From a virus, in the IMG/VR virus record IMGVR_UViG_3300027554_000010, positions 1 to 25,473 of that record: a stretch of 25,473 bases of DNA, one strand, 5' to 3'. The notes under the pieces are model-generated. The model was not told the origin of the DNA. It ran no database searches and saw only the letters and a program-made list of their open reading frames with translations. A program made the position numbers and the translations under genes. Of the stretch, positions 6,875 to 14,407 are shown piece after piece. Position 1 is the first letter of the stretch; each line of letters starts with the position of its first letter.

Positions 6875-7750
6875 ATGAGTACAAGTAAAGATGTTACAGG
6901 ATTACTATTAGAGGATTTATGGGATTTGTGTTACAGAGCGCATAGTTGGATTTCTTTTAGTCCAGAAAAAAGAGCAACCAGATATATCAAAGAATATAGC
7001 GAGTTGTTAAAATCAGATTTGGAACTGTTAGGGGAAAACCAAGGAAACTACAAAGAGAAATTTATTAGCAAGTTTAAGGATTGGATGGGAGCAAAAAGCA
7101 ACTGTGCATCATCCGCTATTACAGGAGGTTCTGGTTTTAATGTAAGGAAAGCAAACAAGGCTAATGATAGAGAGCATAAAAAATGGCAGGATTTCTCAAT
7201 GTGGAGAGATAAGTATTTTAATGCAGTTAATCGTGTGCCAACTAAAAGTCCAGAGGATGAGTTGGAGATTGCAGAGAATTTATTGGAGAAACTTACTTTG
7301 AACCAATTAGAGTATAAAGAGATAAATGCAGAGATTAGAAAGTGCAAAATAACAGACCATTACGAATTGCTGAAATATCTGGGAGAGCAAGGATTTGACA
7401 AGAGTAAATTTGGAGAAATACAGGAGCGAGGAGGTAAATTAAAAATTCCATCATACGTGCTAACTAATAACAATGCGACTATTAAGAGAAATGAGCAAAA
7501 AGTTAAGGTTATGCAAGCAAGAATTGACCGCAAGAATACTTGGGAGGACATCAAATTTGATGGAGGATATGTTACTATTGAGGATGATAGGTTAAAGATT
7601 TTCCACGATGAGAAACCAGAGAGAGTTGTGATTGATGAGATTAAAAAGAATGGTTTTAGATGGTCGCCACATTGGGGATGTTGGTGCAGAAAGCATACAG
7701 GCAATGCGATCTACTCTTTGAGGTTTTTAAGTTTCATTAATCAAAAATAA
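6875..7750 (+). CDS. Conserved phage protein with C-terminal GFRWSP motif (291 aa)
   Basis: A 291-residue protein in two parts. Residues 25-115 (SWISFSPEKRATRYIKEYSE, then KSNCASSAITGGSGFNVRKA and KANDREHKKWQDF) form a charged helical domain that I recall from proteins of Bacteroides phages and mobile elements. The last 60 residues (DDRLKIFHDEKPERVVIDEI, then KKNGFRWSPHWGCWCRK) match a short module found at the ends of many phage and plasmid proteins, often written as 'LKxxGFRWsPxxgxW'. Its function is unknown; fusions to DNA-handling domains elsewhere suggest nucleic-acid binding. ATG 6875 follows the repeated leader. A hairpin terminator lies just downstream. Confidence 0.78.
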   Translation: MSTSKDVTGLLLEDLWDLCYRAHSWISFSPEKRATRYIKEYSELLKSDLELLGENQGNYKEKFISKFKDWMGAKSNCASSAITGGSGFNVRKANKANDREHKKWQDFSMWRDKYFNAVNRVPTKSPEDELEIAENLLEKLTLNQLEYKEINAEIRKCKITDHYELLKYLGEQGFDKSKFGEIQERGGKLKIPSYVLTNNNATIKRNEQKVKVMQARIDRKNTWEDIKFDGGYVTIEDDRLKIFHDEKPERVVIDEIKKNGFRWSPHWGCWCRKHTGNAIYSLRFLSFINQK

Positions 7751-7760
7751 ATATTAATCA

Positions 7761-7790
7761 AATCCTCCAGAAATGGAGGGTTTTAATTCT
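7761..7790 (+). terminator. Rho-independent-type terminator after the 291-aa gene
   Basis: CCTCCA (7764-7769) pairs with TGGAGG (7774-7779) around a stable GAAA tetraloop; flanking AAT can add two or three pairs with the following GTT. T-rich sequence (TTTTAATTCTTTT) follows. The position, eleven bases after a stop codon, is right for transcript end. It shares the string CAGAAATG with the terminator at 8737. Confidence 0.7.
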
Positions 7791-7798
7791 TTTAAAAA

Positions 7799-8032
7799 AT
7801 GTATCTAATTTATAAAACAGACAATCATCATAGTTTTAAAAGCAGAGATGTGATTGGAGTAGTTGAGGAGGAGAAAAATATTATTAAGATTTGCCAATTA
7901 CAGGCTAAAAAAGAAGAGTTTGTAATTACAGGAGAGCAGATATTTAATTTATCAAATTATAAACAAACGCAAGGTTATGTTGGAGATGGAGAGTTTGTTG
8001 TTGAGCAAGTAAATATTAACGAATTATTATAA
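7799..8032 (+). CDS. Hypothetical protein (77 aa)
   Basis: A 77-residue protein starting directly after the terminator's T-rich part. It is acidic and beta-rich (MYLIYKTDNHHSFKSRDVIG, then EFVITGEQIFNLSNYKQTQG). No membrane, signal or metal-binding features are seen. Its start so near the terminator means that it is made either by read-through or from an undetected promoter. The family is not recognised. Confidence 0.6.
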   Translation: MYLIYKTDNHHSFKSRDVIGVVEEEKNIIKICQLQAKKEEFVITGEQIFNLSNYKQTQGYVGDGEFVVEQVNINELL

Positions 8033-8041
8033 AAAATTAAG

Positions 8042-8203
8042 ATGAGCGAAAAGGAGCAAGAATATTTAAAGACAGCATTTATTGAATTAACAATAAAAGT
8101 TCAAGAGCAAAAGGAGGAAATAAAAACTGCCCAAGCAGAGGCAAAGAGAAATTGGGATTGGTTTGTTGCCGAACAAGAGAAAACAAAGCAGATAGAAAAA
8201 TAA
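8042..8203 (+). CDS. Small coiled-coil protein (53 aa)
   Basis: ATG at 8042, nine bases after the previous stop, opens a 53-codon frame ending TAA at 8201-8203. The product (MSEKEQEYLKTAFIELTIKV, then QEQKEEIKTAQAEAKRNWDW and a Lys/Glu tail) is almost fully helical with heptad-like spacing, so a short coiled coil is likely. It fills what would otherwise be a gap in a tightly packed cluster, and codon use is like its neighbours. Function unknown. Confidence 0.5.
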   Translation: MSEKEQEYLKTAFIELTIKVQEQKEEIKTAQAEAKRNWDWFVAEQEKTKQIEK

Positions 8204-8224
8204 TAATTTAAAACGAGAGCAAAA

Positions 8225-8704
8225 ATGGGATTAGATATTTCAGTTTACCAAAACATTAAAAAAGTCATAACAGAAGATTATGAGGAGTTTGATTTTGCGG
8301 CATTTGTCATTAATGAGAGATGGTTGTATAAGATTAAAAATTTAGAAAACAATGCAAAATATGTTGGAGATGTTGCAGAGCCAGAGGTTGGTTATTCTTA
8401 TAGCAGTCATTATCAATTTAGAAATTATTTATGTGAGATTATTTTAGAGAGAGAGGTTAAAAGATTTAGCGATGAGGATTTGGATGAGAAAATGCCTTTT
8501 ATAGAGTTGATAGATTTTGCAGACAATGGGGGATGTTTGGATTGGGAGGTTAGTGAAAAACTTTACAAGGATTTTGTTGAGCATAAGGATAAAGCGGTTA
8601 AATATCTGGAGGAACAAAATGAGCCTCATTTTAGAGATAGATATTTGGATTGGTTAAAAGTATTTGAGGTGGCAAAGGAGAGAGGAGTTGTTGTTTTTAG
8701 ATAA
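8225..8704 (+). CDS. Conserved phage protein of unknown function (159 aa)
   Basis: A 159-residue protein starting MGLDISVYQN, followed by the pattern PFIELIDFADNGGCLDWEVS and KLYKDF. Proteins with 'MGLDI..Y' at the start and a later 'ELI.F.DNEG.IG..VS.KL..DF' pattern are widespread in phages of many hosts and have no known function. Acidic and aromatic residues dominate and there is no membrane segment. The ATG follows AACGAGAGCAAAA, the fourth copy of the cluster's leader motif. It is followed by a strong terminator. In the family this position usually reads DNEG; here it is DNGG. Confidence 0.78.
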   Translation: MGLDISVYQNIKKVITEDYEEFDFAAFVINERWLYKIKNLENNAKYVGDVAEPEVGYSYSSHYQFRNYLCEIILEREVKRFSDEDLDEKMPFIELIDFADNGGCLDWEVSEKLYKDFVEHKDKAVKYLEEQNEPHFRDRYLDWLKVFEVAKERGVVVFR

Positions 8705-8736
8705 AGCAATATATTTACATAACAATTTGGGGATTG

Positions 8737-8775
8737 CCTCGCAGAAAGCAGAAATGCAAGTATGCGAGGTTTTTT
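8737..8775 (+). terminator. Rho-independent terminator ending the accessory cluster
   Basis: CCTCGCA (8737-8743) pairs perfectly with TGCGAGG (8763-8769), followed directly by six T residues (8770-8775). The 19-base loop can form an inner hairpin GCA-GAAA-TGC. It lies 32 bases after the 159-aa gene and separates it from the next one. This is a convincing intrinsic terminator on the + strand. Confidence 0.8.
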
Positions 8776-8789
8776 AATAGCGAGAATTT

Positions 8790-9221
8790 ATGGCGACAAA
8801 AAGCACATTGAGAAAATTAGAGACCAAGGTTAAAAAAGAGTTTGGTTTGATGGAGATGAGATTAACAGTTTTAAAAACCAATCCAACAAATGAAAATCTG
8901 GAGAGGTATTATAAAGCATCGGACAAATTGGATGATGTATTGGATGAGTATTATAGTGCAAGTATTATGTATTTCTCCATTGAGAAACCAGAGCTTTATG
9001 AGTTGTATATTGACCAATCAAAAACCAAGGTCAAAAAGAAATTTTTAAGGCAGATAACAAACTCAAAAAAATCAGCTTTAATGTATAAAACAAATGAGCA
9101 TCGTTTGGAGGTTCTGGAGGAGGAAAAGAGAGCAATGATTAAAAAGAAATACAGAGGAGTAAAATTACAAAGAGTAAGCAAAAGCATATCCAGATTAAAG
9201 AGATGGATGGAATACGATTAG
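8790..9221 (+). CDS. Hypothetical basic helical protein (143 aa)
   Basis: A 143-residue protein rich in Lys and Glu, probably helical throughout (TLRKLETKVKKEFGLMEMRL, then SDKLDDVLDEYYSASIMYFS) with a basic C-terminus (KKKYRGVKLQRVSKSISRLK). The composition suggests a nucleic-acid-binding or scaffold-like helical protein. It stands alone between the terminator at 8737 and the late-gene leader at 9224-9320. The family is not recognised. Confidence 0.65.
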   Translation: MATKSTLRKLETKVKKEFGLMEMRLTVLKTNPTNENLERYYKASDKLDDVLDEYYSASIMYFSIEKPELYELYIDQSKTKVKKKFLRQITNSKKSALMYKTNEHRLEVLEEEKRAMIKKKYRGVKLQRVSKSISRLKRWMEYD

Positions 9222-9223
9222 GA

Positions 9224-9320
9224 TTGACATAATACATTTTTATTTAAAAAATACTATATTTGTCAAAATATCTTTCACAAGGCCTATGGGCAAGCCTCAT
9301 TTTATTAATTTTAAAAACAA
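9224..9320 (+). promoter_or_regulatory. Late-gene leader with promoter-like box and stem-loop
   Basis: The 105-base gap before the 214-aa virion-like gene holds a -7-like TATATTTG at 9255-9262; the nearest TTG (9224-9226) is 28 bases away, longer than usual, so the promoter call is tentative. TTGACA (9224-9229) and TGTCAA (9261-9266) form an inverted repeat around the box. Next comes AGGC-CTATGGGCAA-GCCT (9280-9297), a short stem-loop whose ATGGGCA loop recurs before the capsid and tape-measure genes. The 17-base string TTATTAATTTTAAAAAC (9302-9318) recurs exactly in the capsid leader. An A-rich stretch leads into the ATG. Confidence 0.45.
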
Positions 9321-9326
9321 AAAAAA

Positions 9327-9971
9327 ATGGGATTACTTACAGATTGCCCACGTTCAGCAGCATTAAATTCAGTTCCTTTAGAGAACTGTTTGGAGAGCGT
9401 TGGCCAAATTCAAAAAATGGTTTTTCAGAGAATTAGAAAAACAGATGGAACAAAAAACACATTCGTAACAGCAACAGCAGACCCAGCAGTATTAGCATCG
9501 TGGACTCCTTTACTTGCAGCAGCAGATGATACAAAGGTTGTGCAAACTCCTTTTATCGCTCAACCAGAGTTTGAGCCAGGAGCAGCGAGAAAGTATGGAG
9601 GAGGTAATGCGACACTTGGTGGGATTGAGTTGGTTATTGGTCGAGAGCCAACAACTGCAACTGCAATGTTGTTAAGAAACAGCCAAAAGACAGTCAAAGC
9701 CTTAAAGAAATTTATGGGAGAGGATGTTGGAGTATATTTTATTGATGAGTTCGGACGTATTATTGCGGATAGCGATGGTGCAGAGGCTCCTGTAAATTAT
9801 TACCCATTTCCTATCAATGGACTATTTGTTGGAGATAAGAAGTTTGGAGGATTAGAGGATATTGATAGCAACGCTATTGAGTTTGGTATGTTTCCAAATT
9901 GGTCTGACAATTTACGCATAATCACTCCTACGGATTTTGATGCGTTAAATGACTTGAAAACTCCAGCGTAA
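9327..9971 (+). CDS. Conserved virion-like protein of Bacteroidota phages (214 aa)
   Basis: A 214-residue protein beginning MGLLTDCPRSAALNSVPLEN with SVGQIQKMVFQRI, then PGAARKYGGGNATLGGIELV, GREPTTATAMLL, FIDEFGRII and NAIEFGMFPNWSDNL. I recall near-identical arrangements in Bacteroides phages and prophages, where the gene also sits just upstream of the portal. Composition (Gly/Ala/Thr-rich, beta-prone) and the leader shared with the capsid gene suggest an abundant structural protein. A tail-tube or similar virion role is possible, but the place before the portal is unusual for a tail tube and I cannot name the protein. Neighbours: a 72-aa protein two bases downstream. Confidence 0.75.
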   Translation: MGLLTDCPRSAALNSVPLENCLESVGQIQKMVFQRIRKTDGTKNTFVTATADPAVLASWTPLLAAADDTKVVQTPFIAQPEFEPGAARKYGGGNATLGGIELVIGREPTTATAMLLRNSQKTVKALKKFMGEDVGVYFIDEFGRIIADSDGAEAPVNYYPFPINGLFVGDKKFGGLEDIDSNAIEFGMFPNWSDNLRIITPTDFDALNDLKTPA

Positions 9972-9973
9972 GG

Positions 9974-10192
9974 ATGAGTAAATTAACAGAGGTGGTTTTA
10001 TCCAATGACAACGATAAGGTAGGAGATATTACATTGGAGATAAGCCACGCAGAAAGGGTATTAAAGATGCCTAAAAACGGAGGTTGGAAACTTCCAGAAA
10101 ACTCACCTTATAAATTGGATAAGAATGGCATTGTTAAAAAGTCAAATAAAAGAGATACTCAAAAGTCCAAAGAACAGGGCGACAATAAGTAA
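9974..10192 (+). CDS. Small protein overlapping the portal start (72 aa)
   Basis: A 72-residue protein with a folded-looking first half (KLTEVVLSNDNDKVGDITLE, then AERVLKMPKNGGWKLPEN) and a disordered basic tail (KKSNKRDTQKSKEQGDNK). The first ATG of the portal gene lies 68 bases before its stop, so the tail region would code in two frames. It may be a small virion-associated or portal-linked protein; the position is the only evidence. The family is not certain. Confidence 0.6.
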   Translation: MSKLTEVVLSNDNDKVGDITLEISHAERVLKMPKNGGWKLPENSPYKLDKNGIVKKSNKRDTQKSKEQGDNK

Positions 10193-11864
10193 AGCCGTAA
10201 GGCATGAGCATAGGTTACGCTTCCATATTGATACCAATATGGAGGCTAACAATGTTCGTTTAGTTGTTAATGACTTTCTCAACTATGTAAAGGGATTACT
10301 GCCAAAAGATAAATACCAAATTTTCCTGCAATTATTCTGTTTTCCAATAGCAACAAATGAGTTGACAGAGGAGATATTGAGTGCGTTGGAGAAAGTATAT
10401 GATGGCAAGGATGCTTATGAGGAGTACAATTTTATCAGTCCGCAAGAGTTGGATGATTGGAATAGTTATAGGAGCGAGGTAATTAATGCTTATAGTTTCT
10501 GGAGAGGTACAGCATTTGAAAAAATGAAAACTTGCATCAATGGTTTTATTATTGTTGATTTAAAAGAGGAGCAAGAAACTGAAAAGCCAGAGCCTTATTT
10601 TTATTTTACACCAATTTCAGATATTAAAGACTTTGAATGCAAAACTAATGGAGATGTTGATTGGATTTTAATAGAGCAGGAAAACAGCAGATTAGCAGTT
10701 TTTGATGATGAGAGTTACCGAGTGTTTGAGTTAAATGATAAAAAGGAGATAGTTGGAGAGGCGATAATTGAAAATACCCACGATCTGGGATATTGCCCTG
10801 CATCTTTTTTCTGGAATGATAAACTTACAGAGGATAACAAGGCATTGAAAAAATCGCCATTATCAAATCAACTTGCAAATCTGGATTGGCTTTTATTCTT
10901 TCTTACGAGCAAAAAGCATTTAGATTTATATGCACCATACCCAATTTATTCTGGTTACCAACAGGATTGTGAATTCGAGAACAAAAACAATGGAGATTAT
11001 TGTGATGCAGGATTTATTAAGAATAAAGTTGGAGAGTATTATGTTGACAGGAGTGGAACGTTGAACAAATGCCCTGTTTGTGCTGATAGTAGATTGGCAG
11101 GAGTTGGGAGTTTTGTTGAGGTGCCATTACCAAACAGAGATAATGATTTCAAAGATTTGCGAAACCCTGTACAGATTACCTCTATTGATGTAAATAGTTT
11201 AAAATACAATGTTGATGAGGTGCAGAGATTGAATGATAAAATTTATGCTGCGGTTGTAGGTTCTGGAGGAGATATGAAAATGGATAAGGCATTTAATAAA
11301 GACCAAGTAAAAGCCAACACCGAAAGCAGGAGAAATGTTTTATTATCATTAAAGAAAAACTTTGAAAAAATCCAGAGTTGGACAGAGGACACAGTTTGCC
11401 GATTAAGATATGGAGCAACATATTTAAGCAATACAATATTTTATGGCTCGGATTGGTATTTGTACGATGTTGACCAATTAACAGAGCAGTATAAATTAGC
11501 AAAAGAGGCAGGAGCAACAGATTATCAGTTGGATTTGATACAAGACCAGATAATTGAGACCGAAAACAAAAACAATCCAATGGCTCTCCAGAGAGCAGAG
11601 ATTTTGAAAAACCTTGAACCATACAGGCATCAAACCAGAGCGGAAGTTTTGGAGATGATGGAGAAAGGATTTGGAGATAAGGACTTAATTGCGGTTAAAT
11701 TAAATTTTGCTACTTTTGTTTTAAGATTTGAAAGAGAGAACACGGACATTGTAGAATTTGGAAGTGCATTATCTTTCAGTAACAAAATAAATATAATTCT
11801 AAACACATTTAAAGATTATGGCAGGACAGAGCAAATTAACGGAGGAGCAAGTGGCAGCGAATAA
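10125..11864 (+). CDS. Portal protein
   Basis: A 579-residue protein of portal size, between terminase and scaffold/capsid as expected. Recognisable stretches include KAVRHEHRLRFHIDTNMEAN, EEYNFISPQELDDWNSYRSE, EPYFYFTPISDIKDFE, and ANLDWLLFFLTSKKHLDLYA. The C-terminal half has the long helical NDKIYAAVVGSGG and QVKANTESRRNVLLSLKKNF pattern of portal wing/stem regions. I recall this sequence family as the portal of Bacteroides siphophages. It forms the twelve-part ring at one capsid corner for DNA passage. A four-cysteine cluster (C-x2-D type: NGDYCDAG, then NKCPVC) suggests a zinc-bound insert near residues 285-325. The ATG at 10125 overlaps the upstream gene by 68 bases; a start further in is possible but the conserved part begins soon after. 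Confidence 0.85.
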   Translation: MALLKSQIKEILKSPKNRATISKAVRHEHRLRFHIDTNMEANNVRLVVNDFLNYVKGLLPKDKYQIFLQLFCFPIATNELTEEILSALEKVYDGKDAYEEYNFISPQELDDWNSYRSEVINAYSFWRGTAFEKMKTCINGFIIVDLKEEQETEKPEPYFYFTPISDIKDFECKTNGDVDWILIEQENSRLAVFDDESYRVFELNDKKEIVGEAIIENTHDLGYCPASFFWNDKLTEDNKALKKSPLSNQLANLDWLLFFLTSKKHLDLYAPYPIYSGYQQDCEFENKNNGDYCDAGFIKNKVGEYYVDRSGTLNKCPVCADSRLAGVGSFVEVPLPNRDNDFKDLRNPVQITSIDVNSLKYNVDEVQRLNDKIYAAVVGSGGDMKMDKAFNKDQVKANTESRRNVLLSLKKNFEKIQSWTEDTVCRLRYGATYLSNTIFYGSDWYLYDVDQLTEQYKLAKEAGATDYQLDLIQDQIIETENKNNPMALQRAEILKNLEPYRHQTRAEVLEMMEKGFGDKDLIAVKLNFATFVLRFERENTDIVEFGSALSFSNKINIILNTFKDYGRTEQINGGASGSE

Positions 11865-12273
11865 GCTGTTAAAAGATGCTAAAACTCCAGAGGAAAAAGC
11901 AACAGCAGAAAAAGCAGTTGCAGTCGCTAATGAAAATGCAGAGAAAGCATTGAAAGAGACAGAGGAAAAGGCAAAAGCTGAAAAGTTGGAAAAGTCAAAA
12001 AATACTCCTGTATTGAAAAAGACAAAAGCCAATTATGTTCCAGAGCCAGGAACAGAGCAAAATTACCACGCAAAAATTGAGGTCAAGGCATTTAACGCTC
12101 AATCTGGAAAGAGATTAAGCAAACCAAGTGTACAGATTTTTGCACCGAAAGCATTTAAGACTTTCAAAGAGCAAGCAGTTGGAATAGGATATACAGTTGA
12201 TATATTACACGACCCAACAGATGAATATCCAAAAGTAGGAGTTCAACCAGTAGAGGAGACAAAAGAAAAATAA
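11818..12273 (+). CDS. Small Ala/Lys/Glu-rich protein between portal and scaffold (151 aa)
   Basis: A 151-residue protein. Residues 1-75 are low-complexity and helical (EEKATAEKAVAVANENAEKA, then KETEEKAKAEKLEKSK), while residues 80-140 look folded (NYHAKIEVKAFNAQSGKRLS, then APKAFKTFKEQAVGIGYTVD). The start lies 47 bases inside the portal gene, in another frame. The placement suggests a capsid-assembly or decoration role. A start later than 11818 cannot be excluded, but the first ATG gives the tidy MAGQSKLTEEQ start. The family is not recognised. Confidence 0.62.
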   Translation: MAGQSKLTEEQVAANKLLKDAKTPEEKATAEKAVAVANENAEKALKETEEKAKAEKLEKSKNTPVLKKTKANYVPEPGTEQNYHAKIEVKAFNAQSGKRLSKPSVQIFAPKAFKTFKEQAVGIGYTVDILHDPTDEYPKVGVQPVEETKEK

Positions 12274-12299
12274 CATTAACTTAAAAGGGACATAAGAAA

Positions 12300-13241
12300 A
12301 TGGCATTAAATGCAGATAAATTAAAAGCAAGTACAGCGTTAGCAGGACTAACGGAGGAGCAAATTAAGGCAGTAACAGAGTTGAGTACTAATGATGAGAC
12401 TGCTGTTATAGGAGAAAGAATTGGAAAGTTTTGGGGCGACATTGATAGAGATGTTGAGGAAACCACAGGACTAAAAAAGCCAGAGGGTGTGAAAACATTT
12501 GATTGGCTTAAAAGTGATGTTTTTAGTAAAGTTGGTGCATCATCTAAATTGCAGAAAAAACTTGATACTCTTAAAGGGGAAAAGGAGGAGCTTGAAAAGC
12601 AGTTAAAAGATGGTAAGGTTGATGAGGCTATTGTAAAAAAGTTAAAAGACAATGAGCAACTTGTGAAAGATTTACAAGGTCAAATGGCAACTGAAAAAAC
12701 CAAATACGAAAAGCAATTAACTGATGCACAAAGCCAGAATGTTAGCATTATGGTTAACAATGAGTTTGATAGAGCATTGGTTGGTAAAAAGTTCAAGGAT
12801 GAGGCGATTATACCAAAATCCGTGAGAGATAGTTATATTGGCAATGCCAAACAAGCTATTCTTTCAGAGAACACACCAGATTGGATAGACGACGGAAGAG
12901 GTGGGAAAACGTTAGTATTTAGAGATGCTAATGGAGACATCAAAAGAAACCCAGAAAACAACCTTAATCCGTTCACAGCATCGGAGTTATTTACAACAAA
13001 GATTGCTGATGTATTAGACCAAGGTAAAAACCAAGGTGGTGCAGGAACAGGAGGAAAAGGTGCAGGAGGAGGAAAGACAAGCGAGCTTTCTTTGTCTGGA
13101 GTAAAAACACAAGTTGAGGCTGATGATACGATTACTGATTATCTTATGGGAAAAGGTTTAGTAAGAGGAACAGCAGAATACAACCAAGAATTTGACCAAA
13201 TTAGAACAGAAAACAATGTTGCTGATTTGGACATCCGTTAG
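12300..13241 (+). CDS. Scaffolding-type head assembly protein (probable)
   Basis: A 313-residue protein directly before the major capsid gene. Residues about 80-150 form a long coiled coil (SKLQKKLDTLKGEKEELEKQ, then KKLKDNEQLVKDLQGQMATE). A conserved-looking middle follows (NNEFDRALVGKKFKDEAIIP), then a Gly-rich linker (GGAGTGGKGAGGGK) and a short helical tail. This build - coiled coil plus C-terminal shell-binding tail - is that of phage scaffolding proteins of the GP20/DUF4355 style, which guide capsid assembly and then leave. No protease motif is seen. Position and architecture support the call; a specific family match was not tested. Confidence 0.75.
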   Translation: MALNADKLKASTALAGLTEEQIKAVTELSTNDETAVIGERIGKFWGDIDRDVEETTGLKKPEGVKTFDWLKSDVFSKVGASSKLQKKLDTLKGEKEELEKQLKDGKVDEAIVKKLKDNEQLVKDLQGQMATEKTKYEKQLTDAQSQNVSIMVNNEFDRALVGKKFKDEAIIPKSVRDSYIGNAKQAILSENTPDWIDDGRGGKTLVFRDANGDIKRNPENNLNPFTASELFTTKIADVLDQGKNQGGAGTGGKGAGGGKTSELSLSGVKTQVEADDTITDYLMGKGLVRGTAEYNQEFDQIRTENNVADLDIR

Positions 13242-13289
13242 TATTGATGGGCAGGACTAACAAACTATTTAATTATTAATTTTAAAAAC
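13237..13289 (+). promoter_or_regulatory. Major capsid gene leader with stem-loop
   Basis: GTTAGT (13237-13242) pairs perfectly with ACTAAC (13256-13261) around ATTGATGGGCAGG; the scaffold stop codon lies within the left arm. The loop core ATGGGCA matches the leaders at 9286 and 19827. TTATTAATTTTAAAAAC at 13273-13289 is identical to 9302-9318. No clear -33/-7 promoter pair is visible just upstream. It may be an RNA processing, stability or translation element for highly made proteins. Confidence 0.45.
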
Positions 13290-13297
13290 TTAAAAAG

Positions 13298-14347
13298 ATG
13301 AGTTTGATTAACACAAGAATGCAGAATTTACGTGCTAAGGCAAATCTTGACAAGTGGGAACTGCGCCCATCACGTTACGGAGCTTTAGATTTATTCATGC
13401 AACAAACAGAAGACCCTGCTGGTATCATTACGCAGGAGTTAAAAGACAAAGCCAATGCCTCGATAGGTAGTACTTTGCAAGTTCCTGTTATTGATTTTGA
13501 TGGAGGTATTACCATTGGTAACACCAGAACAGTAACAATCGCAGATAGTGAGAATACAAGTAGATTGGTAACAATCGCATTTGCCACTTATTCGTGGGGT
13601 TTCACAACCGTTCCTGCTGCGTTTATGAATAATGAAATTAGCATCCAAGCTGATTTTGAGAGAAAGTTTAATAAATATCTTTACAAATTTGGAGAGGCAT
13701 TGGATAGTGCAGGAATTGCTGCTATGGATGCAAAGAAAACCCAAGTTTTAAATGATAATTTAGGACTTTACACATTTGCAAGTAATATGGCAACTGCTAA
13801 TTATGCGCAACGTGAGGAGATTATTGGAGATTTAAACCCATTAGAGGCAAGTAACGATTTCTATATGCCATTACATATTGTAGGGAATACAGGAGTTGAG
13901 AGTTTAGTTAGAAAACTTGCAGAGAAAGGGTTGTATAATGAAACCAACAAACAAATCCAATATGCTGATAAGATTTGGCATTGGAGTAACAGAGTTGCAA
14001 ATGCAGCAGACCGTTACGCAACAGGATTTGCAGTACCACAAGGTACAGTTGGGATGTTATCACGTTTCGAGAGAGAGGCGTTGTTAAGAACCAGAGTAAG
14101 AACAGGACACGAGTGGGATATTGATACATTACCAATGTTGAATATGCCAGTTGGAACGTACTACTATGAAAGTGTAGGCGACTTTAGTGGAATTGCAGGG
14201 GCAGCAACAGCTGACCTTACAAGAGCCAAGAAAGAGCATTATGGTTTTTCAGTTGATGTAGCGTTTTTAGTAGCAGAGAATAGCGATGCAGCGAATGAGG
14301 CAAGCGCAATCTTGAAATTCGATATTAAAACAGAGGGTGCAGCTTAG
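13298..14347 (+). CDS. Major capsid protein
   Basis: A 349-residue protein with the size and place of an HK97-fold capsid protein, following the scaffold candidate. Stretches I recall from Bacteroidota phage capsids are KWELRPSRYGALDLFMQQTE, ASIGSTLQVPVIDFDGG, RTVTIADSENTSRLVTIAF, and GFAVPQGTVGMLSRFEREAL. The final beta-rich part (EHYGFSVDVAFLVAENSD) fits the capsid P/A domains. There is no long N-terminal delta region, in line with a separate scaffold. It forms the icosahedral shell. Unlike its neighbours it uses more C-containing codons (CGT, CTG, GCT), consistent with high expression. A strong terminator follows. Confidence 0.9.
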   Translation: MSLINTRMQNLRAKANLDKWELRPSRYGALDLFMQQTEDPAGIITQELKDKANASIGSTLQVPVIDFDGGITIGNTRTVTIADSENTSRLVTIAFATYSWGFTTVPAAFMNNEISIQADFERKFNKYLYKFGEALDSAGIAAMDAKKTQVLNDNLGLYTFASNMATANYAQREEIIGDLNPLEASNDFYMPLHIVGNTGVESLVRKLAEKGLYNETNKQIQYADKIWHWSNRVANAADRYATGFAVPQGTVGMLSRFEREALLRTRVRTGHEWDIDTLPMLNMPVGTYYYESVGDFSGIAGAATADLTRAKKEHYGFSVDVAFLVAENSDAANEASAILKFDIKTEGAA

Positions 14348-14374
14348 GATGTACTTTGATTAATAGCAAACCAG

Positions 14375-14407
14375 AAAGGGTACAGGGGCAATCCTGTACC
14401 TTTTTTT
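14375..14407 (+). terminator. Strong intrinsic terminator after the capsid gene
   Basis: GGTACAGG (14379-14386) pairs perfectly with CCTGTACC (14393-14400) around a six-base loop, followed by seven T residues; upstream AAAG can add pairs with the T run. It lies 31 bases after the capsid stop. As tail genes follow on the same strand without an obvious new promoter, partial read-through is likely, leaving capsid message more abundant than downstream messages. Confidence 0.85.

Noticed and set aside
9224-9262. TTGACA paired with TATATTTG as a full promoter
   Set aside because: The spacing of 28 bases is longer than the 17-23 usual for Bacteroidota promoters, so only a tentative leader was reported rather than a firm promoter.
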